Assembly: GCA_028565635.1 (NCBI GenBank)
Contig: JAOXYB010043004.1
Location: 1 to 12,706, forward strand
Length of the DNA: 12,706 bases
DNA from: Phoronis ovalis
Lineage: Eukaryota > Phoronida > Phoronidae
Direction of reading: 5' to 3'
Shown here: piece after piece, positions 1-7,445 of the stretch
Numbering within the stretch: position 1 is the stretch's first letter
Layout: each line of letters begins with the position of its first letter
The notes under the pieces: model-generated
Seen by the model: only the letters and a program-made list of their open reading frames with translations
What the model was told of the DNA's origin: nothing
Databases searched by the model: none
Translations under genes and position numbers: made by a program

Positions 1-2320
1 GGAGTCTGCTCTAAAACAAGTGGAGGCCACTTTAATTGTAGATGCCCAGAGGGTTTTTCGGGAAGACAATGCGAAACAGATGACAGAGATATATGTCCAG
101 ACATGCCATGCAGAAATGGAGGAACGTGTGTGAAAGATGAAAGCGGAAGAGGTGATCGATGGTTTAGAAGATGGGGATATTCATGCAATTGTCTTACTGG
201 TTTCGTTGGAGGATACTGCGAGTTCATTGATAATTGTATAGATAATAGATGTGAAGTTTATAAAAGCTGCAGAAGCATCTACGCTGGCGGATACTTTTGC
301 GAGTGTCTGCCAGGATTTACAGGTAAATTATGTGACGTGAACATTAACGAATGCGAAAGTTCCCCATGCCAAAACGGTGCTTGTAGAGATGAGTATAACT
401 CTTTCGAGTGCAATTGTCTGAGTTCGGGATTTCAAGGAAGACTATGTGAAGTAAATATTAATGAATGTGAAAGTTTACCATGTTTAAACGATGGTACCTG
501 CACTGACAGGATAAATGGATTTACTTGTAGATGTCAAAGGGATTTCTACGGAAAAATTTGCGAAAATGGGGGACCTGTACATAATACTATTACTAACGAG
601 GAACATGATCCGTGTAACTACCATCCATGCAGAAACAACGGAGAATGCTCTAGATCAAGTAGAGGCCGTTTCAGATGTATATGTCTAGCAGGATTTACAG
701 GTATATTATGTGACTTTAACATTAATGAGTGCAGAAGTGTACCGTGCCAAAATGGTGATTGTATAGATAAAGATAACTCTTTTGAATGCCAGTGTTTTCC
801 TGGATTTCAAGGGAGACTATGTGAAATAAATACTGATGAATGTGAAAGTTTACCCTGCTTAAACAGTGGTACGTGCACTGACAGGATAAACAGATTCACG
901 TGCAGTTGTACGCTTGGCTATAGTGGAGAAATATGCGATGTCAACATAGACGAATGTCTGAGTCAACCATGTCAAAACAATGCTACTTGTACAGATCTTG
1001 TGAACGAAGTCAGTTGTACTTGTCACTTGAGATATACTGGGAAATACTGTGAGACTGGTCCACCCGCTTTACCTAGAGATCCGTGTTTTTCACATCCATG
1101 CAGAAATAACGGCGTCTGCTTTAGAAGAGGGGGAAATAGATTTGTTTGTAGATGTGCAAAAGGGTTTATAGGAAGATTGTGCAGACAACGAAAAGATCGC
1201 TGCCCGATGTTTCCATGCATAAATGGAGCAACATGTGTGGTTAATACAAATGGAAACGGAACTAGATGGCACAGAGGAAAGGGATATACATGCCATTGTC
1301 CTGACGGTTTTGTGGGGGAGTACTGCCAGTACTCCAATCCTTGTTTTAGTAATCCATGCGGAAATGAAATAAGATGCATACAAAAAGAAAGAGAATTCAG
1401 TTGCGAATGTCTGGTAGGATTTACAGGTAGATTTTGTAATGTGAATATTACAGATGACGAGAAATTTACTGAATGCGCAAGCTCGCCTTGCCAACATGGT
1501 TCGACATGTGTTGCTGGCACTAGAGGATACATTTGTTCATGCTTACAAGGATATCACGGAACTCACTGTGAAAATAACGATAATATACCTGCTTTATCTA
1601 GAGATCCTTGTGATGCTCATTCTTGCCAAAATAACGGTTTCTGCTCCAGAAGGGGAAAAATATCTACTTGTAGATGTCTAGTGGGTTTTACGGGGAGATT
1701 TTGCGAAACTCTCATTGAACAATGTCCAATGTTTCCATGCAGAAATGGTGCAACATGTTTGATTGATGAAAGCGGAAGAGGAACCAGATTACTTAATAGA
1801 AAAGGATATACATGCATTTGTCCTGTTGCTTTAACGGGGGAGTACTGCGAGACACACGAACTTTGTTCAAGTAATCCATGCAAAAATGCTAGAAGATGTA
1901 TAAATAGACACAACGGATTCAGTTGTGAATGTTTGGTAGGGTTTATAGGCAGTTTATGTGACGTGAATATTAATGAATGTGCAAGTTCGTCGTGTCAACA
2001 TGGTTCCACATGTGTTGATGGAATTGGTGGATACGAATGCTCATGTTTACCAGGATATAATGGCAATAATTGCGAAGTTAACATTAACGAATGTCTAAGT
2101 TCTCCTTGTAAAAATGATGGCAAATGTATAGATGGAATCAACGCATTCAACTGTGAATGCCCACCTGGTTTTTCTGGACAAAACTGCTTCACTAACATAG
2201 ATGAATGTATTAGTTTACCGTGTCTTAATGATGCTTTATGCTTAGACGAAGTAAACAAGTTCACTTGTCAATGCCTTGACGGATATGCAGGAAGTTTATG
2301 TCAAGACGAAATACACGCAC
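1..2320 (+). CDS. Gene A EGF-repeat exon (partial, 1 partial + 18 EGF domains)
   Basis: The frame is open from base 1, upstream of the first ATG at 103, so that ATG is internal. The exon encodes the end of one EGF domain and then 18 complete ones, each with six cysteines and the usual C-x-C...G(F/Y)xGxxC ending. About half start with the calcium-binding signature (D/N)-(V/I)-N-(I)-(N/D)-E-C and carry the C-x-(D/N)-x4-(F/Y)-x-C hydroxylation motif. Many have C-x-S-x-P-C, the O-glucose site known from Notch EGF domains. The exon ends at GTAAGT (donor at 2321) after one base of a codon, as expected for phase-1 EGF modules. No intron interrupts more than 2.3 kb of EGF coding sequence. Compared with gene B it has two extra EGF domains at the left edge, lacks one further along, and has a six-residue insertion before the first cysteine of the twelfth complete domain. 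The likely role is an extracellular adhesion or ligand-binding stalk, which is inferred from composition. Confidence 0.9.
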
Positions 2321-2412
2321 GTAAGTACAATCGTTTTGACAATAATATACATGTCATTTACTTGATACCCTTAAACAGTGCTATATCGCTCGTGCTAAAA
2401 TTCTTCAAATAA
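2321..2412 (+). other. Gene A read-through tail if intron 2 is retained
   Basis: Reading past the donor adds about 30 residues, ending in a mildly hydrophobic stretch and FFK, with a TAA stop at 2410-2412. AATAAA at 2408-2413 overlaps this stop and could act as an intronic polyadenylation signal. Gene B keeps the same frame with a 9-base in-frame difference and a stop at the same aligned place. This would yield an isoform without the transmembrane exon. The donor is a strong consensus, so splicing is probably the main outcome. Confidence 0.3.
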
Positions 2413-3331
2413 AAATAACGAGAAAGGATCTAGCATACATGCCCCATGCAGTTAAATGTTAATACATGTACATGTGCTTACATTGTTTTTGAACTTTTTT
2501 TTGTTTTTAGAGTACTTACCATCTGGGAATTACTTGGGATTAACTACAGAAAAATTCCTATCACTTCATTTGTGCAAACCTAACAAAAGAGTGATTTAAA
2601 CTTTGATTACTTTCATAAAATTAACGAATAGCACTTTAAATTGAAATTTTATCTTCAATTTTTCTAAAACTTGATTAATCCTGTGTTATTAAACCAAGTA
2701 CTTTAATTCTAACTTTATTACTTCAAAAATCACTATGCAGATGCAGTCGGCCGGTCTTTTATATTAAGTCCCCTGATTATTCAAACATGTGAGTGTTTTA
2801 CAACGAAAAGGTACACAAAAATGAAGCAAACCATGAGCAGTTATTCTACATAACATAAGTGCCTTTATAATTTCCAGTATTTAGTTTTACACCATCGTGT
2901 CATCAACGGTGGCTGGGCCCTCTTAGAATGTCATAACCATTTTGACTTATTCATAAAATCTTCCACTGTGATTGGAAAAAACATGAATATAGGAAAAAAA
3001 GGTTTTACTTTATTCCTCAATATTATGTTTTTGTTTCTACAATACCTTAACAAGTAAAATTGGACCTGGACAGTGTGATGTGGCACTATAAAACTATACA
3101 GATGTCTGTTGACACGTTTAATATTTTTGAAAATAAAAAACTAGGAACATTTGTTTTAAACATTTCCTGAAAATTTCGTGTTGTTTCTACAACACCTCAT
3201 CAAATTAATTATTCGACATTATGTATGCAAGGGTTTTTCCTCTCACTGTGCGTGTTATGCATTTGGGTACAGGGTAAATGCAATTCATACCGTATATTTA
3301 TAAAACAAACTGAGACGTTGAATAAATTTTT

Positions 3332-3498
3332 AATATACATATATATGCATATATGAATGTGTGTATGTATGTATGTGAACTTACATGCATGTGCGTATGT
3401 GTGCAAATATGTGCATGTTCGTGCTTGCAAGTGTATGTATGTGCTTGTACGTGCGTGTGTGTGTATGTGTGTGTATGTATGTGTATCTGCATATATGC
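3332..3498 (+). repeat. TATG/TG microsatellite A in gene A intron 2
   Basis: This is a degenerate run of TATG, TGTATG and GTGTG units starting with alternating AT. The open frames across it on both strands are by-products of the repeat. Gene B has only a short related tract at the same place (10362-10430), so this one expanded after the duplication or shrank in gene B. Confidence 0.85.
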
Positions 3499-3611
3499 CA
3501 GGATATTATTCACTTTTAAAAATGCTAATGTTGACGAGCATTCCTTGACACCTTTAACTTTCCTTTTGCAGTTATTCCAGTGAACAAAAGAATTCATGGT
3601 TCTTATTATTT
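3496..3611 (+). repeat. Truncated duplicate of intron end plus transmembrane-exon start
   Basis: This block closely resembles 3865-3984, about 366 bases downstream. Both run from CCAGGATATT through a pyrimidine tract and TTTTGCAG acceptor into TTATTCC and the TTC-rich start of the transmembrane exon. The upstream copy has lost about eight bases just after the acceptor (3571/3572), which shifts its frame, and it breaks off into microsatellite after about 40 coding-like bases. If its acceptor were used, the frame would run to a TGA at 3688-3690 and give a cysteine-rich tail without a membrane segment. It is most likely a decoy or pseudo-exon. Confidence 0.75.
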
Positions 3612-3870
3612 ATGTGTACTTATGTGCGTGTGTGCGCAGATATGTGCATTTTGTGCTTGTATGTGTAATTATTTATGTGCACCTACGTGAATGTATGCTT
3701 GTACATGTATATGTATGTGCATGTGCATGTACATGTAGTTATGTATGTATGTGTTGCATGTATGTATATGTGCATGTATGTGTAGGTATGTGCAAGTATG
3801 TGTATATCTGTGTACGTGTAGGTGTTTGCAGGTATGGGCATGTGTGTATGTGTGTGTGCGCGTACGCCAG
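3611..3870 (+). repeat. TATG/TG microsatellite B in gene A intron 2
   Basis: This is a second, longer degenerate TATG/GTGCATG/TGTGTG tract lying between the truncated and the intact acceptor blocks. Together with microsatellite A it suggests one duplication event that carried both microsatellite and exon edge. The long open frames here on both strands are caused by the short repeat unit and are not genes. Confidence 0.85.
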
Positions 3871-3937
3871 GATATTCACTTGTAAAAATGCTTTTGTTGA
3901 CGACCATTCCTTTATACATTTTACTTTCATTTTGCAG

Positions 3938-4107
3938 TTATTCCTGAAACACAGTGGACAAAAGAATTCATTGTTCTTATTACAATGATTATCATTATTG
4001 TCTTAATTTCCTTTGGCATCTTAGTTATCTGCTGTGTAAAGCATCCGCTAAAAATACGGAAACTTGTACTTCACGACAAACGTAAAAATCGAGTCAAGAA
4101 TCCAGAT
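3938..4107 (+). CDS. Gene A transmembrane exon
   Basis: This 170-base exon has the same length as its gene B counterpart. It follows a TTTTGCAG acceptor. The first two bases complete the leucine codon split from the EGF exon, and then 56 codons are read. The product starts with a short juxtamembrane stretch (IPETQWTKEF), followed by about 23 hydrophobic residues rich in Ile, Val and Leu, then a CC pair and a strongly basic stretch (KIRKL, then KRKNRVK). This is the stop-transfer pattern of a type I single-pass protein, placing the EGF array outside the cell and the C-terminus inside. The exon ends in complete codon GAT before the donor GTAAGT at 4108. The two cysteines at the membrane edge could be palmitoylated, which is inference. 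Confidence 0.85.
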
Positions 4108-4699
4108 GTAAGTCCGTTTTTCCTTGTATTCTATAAAACAAGATCGATGCGTACTTCATTAAATTTAACCGCTTTAGTGATTTGAAGATTGTGTCATTGT
4201 TTTCTTTTTAAATTGGATTGTCGTTTGATCTTTACTAACTGGAACAAGCAACTTCCAGGCAAACTGTATATCCTTAACCCTTTTCAGACAACACAGACAC
4301 CGGTATACACATACAAATTAACGTCATTGTATTTGCGACAGCACGATTTACTGATTAAAAACTTAGATCTAGATTTGCACGTGTATTGACAACGTCACAC
4401 GCAGTAGGAGTAAAATGTAAACATATCCGTATTTGGATGTGGATATCTTTGTCTAAACAAAAACTTGTTATATTGCGATGTGCGTGTAGATTAATTAAAC
4501 TATGCAACGATTACAGTTTAAACAGATTTTCCCCAATATTTCATAGTGGGCATCAAGTATGGTTAAAACAGCTGTTTACTGCAAAGCTACTGTTTTTCTG
4601 AAACAAATGTCAAGATATCCTCATTCAATTATTTATATGTTACGCCTAATCTTATCTTAGCTGTGTTTAGTGCAGTATTACATTTTCTTCTGTAACTAG
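4108..4699 (+). other. Gene A intron 3
   Basis: This 592-base intron runs from GTAAGT to a T-rich tract and ACTAG. It contains a TACTAAC branch-point-like sequence before an alternative acceptor TTTTCAG at 4281-4287. Using that acceptor in phase 0 would add about 33 residues starting TTQTPVY with a TGA stop at 4387-4389. The gene B equivalent stops after only 17 residues, so this alternative end is less well supported than exon 4700-4852. Confidence 0.65.
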
Positions 4700-4852
4700 A
4701 AAAATCGACATATACATGTCAAAGTGGAACTAAGTAAAGAAGAGGATGAAAGTGACGATGATGATGATGATGATGATGAAAGTGAAGATTCCGATTCCAG
4801 CAAAGTCACATACAAAAAGAAAGTAGAGAGGAAGATAGTGATAAACGATTAG
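4700..4852 (+). CDS. Gene A acidic cytoplasmic-tail exon
   Basis: This terminal exon is 50 codons plus TAG. It follows the acceptor TTTTCTTCTGTAACTAG and is in phase 0, matching the end of the transmembrane exon. The product is highly charged: a basic start (KNRHIHVK), an acidic core with eight consecutive aspartates from a GAC/GAT run, a serine-acid cluster (SEDSDSS) resembling casein kinase 2 sites, then a basic end (KKKVERK) and IND before the stop. Gene B carries the same exon with the same frame, stop and flanking motifs despite length differences that are all multiples of three. Preservation of frame across indels is the main evidence that it is coding. No enzymatic or known docking domain is visible. 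Its role in the cell is unknown. Confidence 0.75.
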   Translation, partial: KNRHIHVKVELSKEEDESDDDDDDDDESEDSDSSKVTYKKKVERKIVIND

Positions 4853-5490
4853 AAGACCCAGTAATGAAGAATGAAGGGTAAAACCTTCTTTTATTGAAGC
4901 AAAGGATTCAACAGAAATTATAAGACAAATCAAACAATCAGCCAACTAACGAGGAAGTTGAAAAGACAACAAGAGTTTATATTATGGATAATGCAGCTGA
5001 GCCTGATTTTATCTTTCGTGAGTCTAAAACATTCTAATGAGCTGGCTCACAAAAGAGACACAATGAAAGCTAAAGCAACGACCCATGTGTCACTTAAATA
5101 CTCCCTGAATAAGTGAACATGATGTAGACAAATATGGTAGGCATATGTCTAGCTTTATCATTAGCCTTAGGATCGATGCGTTTCGTACTCTCCTTTTTTG
5201 CTCTACAATACCTATGGACACCAAGAATAAAAACAATACGGAGAAGTCATAATTTGATAATAATGATAATTGTTCATTTGAGAAAACCTCAATAGAAGAG
5301 AAGCAAAAGTTGTTCTCTATCGGAGAAAGTCAGCTTTTGGTATTACGCAAGTGAAAGAACCAACCGAAACAAAGTTACGTAAAATTGAAACGAGTCTTTT
5401 ATATAACAATGGCTTGAGTCGCTGAGAAAACTCTCACTATGAAAATTGACAATTGTTTTATTTCTTATAAGCATTGCAATTTTAAAATTC
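4853..5490 (+). other. Gene A 3' flank: conserved block shared with gene B, likely 3'UTR and decayed coding remnants
   Basis: This block aligns with 11478 to about 12190. It contains short stretches that read like charged protein in both copies but sit in shifted frames after the TAG. One reads YIMDNAAEPDFIF (about 4978-5018). A later one reads MVGICLALS...HNLI (about 5133-5270), and another follows it (about 5285-5425). A possible polyadenylation signal AATAAA lies at 5226-5231, about 374 bases after the stop. No intact gene is visible. Confidence 0.5.
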
Positions 5491-6692
5491 CAAGAAAAGG
5501 ATTTAATCTCTTTAACTTCTAAACTTTAACGTTTGCTATGGAGACACTTATAAATCCAAGGATTGATTTCTGCTTCACTTACAATTTGTAGAACTGCCCG
5601 AAATAGAAATGATAGTTTGCTAATAGACTATTTACATGCACTTGAGGACAATTTCTTTGTTCTGTGATCTAAGAAATGCCCTCCTTTTTGTGAGCATATC
5701 AATACATAAACAACTATTTATTGATATTTTTGATTTTGTTAATTTTCAACGGTTAACGCTTCTCTAAAGGCAGATTAAAAAAAAAATGTGTATAGTTAAA
5801 TGATGCAGGTATTGAAAGGCTGTGACTGCAGCGCCCTCAAGTGCATGCAAATAATCTACTAAAAATAATGACGAAACACTCCGGGGAAACAGTAGACTCC
5901 TTGCTAATGCTTTATTTTGTCTACCGCTTATAAATCACACCGGTATGGAGAGTACACATTGTTTATATGACGCGAAATAACTGTAGATGAGGGCGCGAAA
6001 GTTACCAGTCTGAATAAATCCATCCGTTAGTGTTCTGTACCTTCTCTGTCTGGGGTTTACCATAGTCAATTGTTGTTATATTATTCAGTTTTAACAAGAG
6101 TGAACTAATTACGTCATTAAACTTGGTTGAACGGAGATAAGCCCTTTTCTCTGTGTGATCCATCGTTGTGTACCACGTTTATTCTATTATGATGTCTCAT
6201 TCTGAATAGGAATCGTCGGGGAGCCTGCTTTTTGCTTAGCGGACTACAGATACACTCTGGCAGGATAGATGTGTGTGTGTGTGATCGACCCCCTACCTGC
6301 TTAGTCTGCTATTATACCTGTTACTGTAAGCTGTAATTTAAAATATGCATCGAGTTTACAAACTTGATTTTTACTGTTTGGTTAGTTACCGGCGATATGA
6401 CAATGCTATCTCGATACCAATGTAAGAGAAAAAAAATATAGTTGTGATAAAACTGGAAAATGTATATGGTACAATTTATTTATTTCTACAAATGATGTAA
6501 CGACATTTAAATTAGTTGTCATGATCAAATGTTTCACTGACACAATCGAATAATATGCGCGAATATAGACGTTTAGCATACTGTAATTCTTACGCGTGAT
6601 TGCATAAAGTACATATTGCACGCTCGTCGACATGTTTCATAAAGATCTTGATAAGATGTAATTTTGTATTGTCTTACCAATATTATACCAGA
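5491..6692 (+). other. Intergenic region between genes A and B; 5' flank of gene B
   Basis: Similarity to the block downstream of gene B ends near 5490, so this stretch is unique in the window. It should contain the gene B promoter and 5'UTR, but I see no convincing TATA/initiator pair. It holds a short (GT)n run at 6270-6283 and a 9-base inverted repeat (5831-5839 and 5988-5996). A short upstream ORF of nine codons (6632-6661) lies before the chosen start. No other gene is supported. Confidence 0.55.
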
Positions 6693-6952
6693 ATGATTAC
6701 ATTTTTTCTGGCTGCAAGTTTATTTTTCCTTTCTGTAAATGGAGCACATACTGACAACATTACGTTGTTGACTCAGTACCAAGTTGAAAACCTTACCACA
6801 ATATTTTACGGATGTGTGCCTATAAACAAAGCTTGGAACACTATTAAAAAAAATGAAGGAACAATCTTTGAAAATTCAGCACTGCCGAATATGACGGTTG
6901 AAATATGCGCTACTCACTGCATGGCAATTGAGGCGATAGCGTTGATTTGTGG
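6693..6952 (+). CDS. Gene B exon 1: signal peptide and first half of WSC domain
   Basis: The chosen ATG at 6693 is the first ATG in frame after a stop at 6597-6599. It has an A at -3 and is followed at once by a good signal peptide (MITFFLAASLFFLSVNG, cleavage probably before Ala18). The mature part has three N-glycosylation sequons (Asn22, Asn33, Asn66). Residues 40-86 show the WSC pattern: GC near the start, then MTVEICATHC, which matches the (M)T-x-E-x-C-x-x-x-C core, and an ...ALICG ending. The exon ends with GG before the donor GTAATT at 6953. The next exon supplies the third base of the glycine codon, so the WSC domain is split by the intron. Confidence 0.8.
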
Positions 6953-7445
6953 GTAATTAATAATATTGACAAAAAACAATTTGAGCATTGTTAGGTAGCT
7001 GTAAACACATTACCACTGACGAGAAAATAATTTTTCCAAATATTTGATTGTACTAGCTGTTTGGCTGGCCTTCTATGCTACATCATGCAAGTAACTTTGG
7101 TCAGTAACACCACTATAAGGCGAAAAAGGTCCGGACATTTTTGAGCAAATCATTTTCAAATAGCAGGATTGAACGAGTCGATTAGTCGTGTAGCTTCTAA
7201 CATCACTTACGTTGCTTTAGGCATGTAAACAATCTATAGAATTACTGGATTACTAGTATACTATTACAATTAAACTGTTACCCTGATTCTACTTTAGTGA
7301 TTAAATGAGCATTCTACTGTTTCATAACACTACTCAAGTAAATACATTTTATAAATAACAAAAATTAAATTTTCTTTTTATTTTGGAGTTTACAACAAAA
7401 ATAGCAATGTCATTTTGATAATTACGTTTTACAATTGTTTTGTAG
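6953..7445 (+). other. Gene B intron 1
   Basis: This 493-base AT-rich intron runs from GTAATT to a T-rich stretch ending TTGTTTTGTAG. It interrupts the WSC domain in phase 2. I see no repeats or other genes in it. Gene A's equivalent lies outside the window. Confidence 0.75.

Larger units (their letters stand above)
2321..3937 (+). other. Gene A intron 2, expanded by microsatellite and duplication
   Basis: The intron starts with GTAAGT and ends with a T-rich tract and TTTTGCAG at 3937. It is 1617 bases, against 583 in gene B. The first part (to about 2790) aligns with the gene B intron. About 2791-3331 has no counterpart there. The rest is two TATG/TG microsatellite blocks surrounding a second, truncated copy of the intron end and transmembrane-exon start. 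The intron also contains the read-through frame described separately. Confidence 0.75.
1..4852 (+). other. Gene A model: 5'-truncated EGF-repeat type I membrane protein
   Basis: This is a gene-level entry joining exons 1-2320, 3938-4107 and 4700-4852. The 5' end lies outside the window, so signal peptide and WSC exons comparable to those of gene B cannot be seen. The junctions are consistent: the EGF exon ends after one base of a codon (phase 1), the transmembrane exon supplies the other two and ends on a complete codon (phase 0), and the tail exon starts in phase 0. The same three junctions recur in gene B about 6.6-7.6 kb downstream, which is the strongest support for the model. The visible part encodes about 880 residues. 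It is not Notch: no LNR or ankyrin repeats are present. It is not Crumbs: no laminin G domain is seen and the tail does not end in the Crumbs motif. I do not recognise a named family. Confidence 0.8.

Noticed and set aside
103-105. ATG at 103 as the start of gene A
   Set aside because: The EGF frame is open to base 1 and upstream residues already form the end of an EGF domain, so the ATG is internal.
1023-1532. Long minus-strand open frames across the EGF exons (also near 1617-1913, 1995-2264, 8697-9062, 9207-9494)
   Set aside because: They mirror the cysteine-rich EGF coding on the + strand, recur wherever EGF repeats occur, and show no independent domain or splice signals.
1454-1681. Second + frame inside the EGF exon (also 9062-9277)
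   Set aside because: It overlaps the EGF frame, lacks its own domain pattern and is a shadow produced by the repeated codons.
3209-3930. Open frames of Cys/Val/Tyr or His/Thr-rich peptides on both strands in gene A intron 2
   Set aside because: They arise from TATG/TG microsatellite, which is open in several frames at once. There is no conserved counterpart in gene B.
4820-4840. Programmed -1 frameshift at the AAAAAGAAAGT tract of the tail exon
   Set aside because: The heptamer does not fit the slippery X-XXY-YYZ rule in frame and the A-run is not conserved in gene B. A fixed old frameshift or alternative splicing is simpler.
1-4852. Assignment of these genes as Notch, Delta or Crumbs
   Set aside because: The EGF domains are Notch-like, but there are no LNR, DSL, laminin G or ankyrin parts, and the tail is short and acidic.
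4730-4945. Minus-strand frame ending in poly-Ile across the GAT run
   Set aside because: The Ile run is the reverse of the Asp codons in the tail exon. The + strand frame is conserved in gene B and the minus one is not needed.
6403-6633. Minus-strand open frame of about 75 codons upstream of gene B
   Set aside because: It is of chance length for this base composition, with no recognisable domain or splice support.
7435-7445. TTG-started extension of the gene B EGF frame
   Set aside because: These bases are the end of intron 1 (TTTTGTAG). The WSC domain continues correctly only when exon 7446 is joined to 6952.
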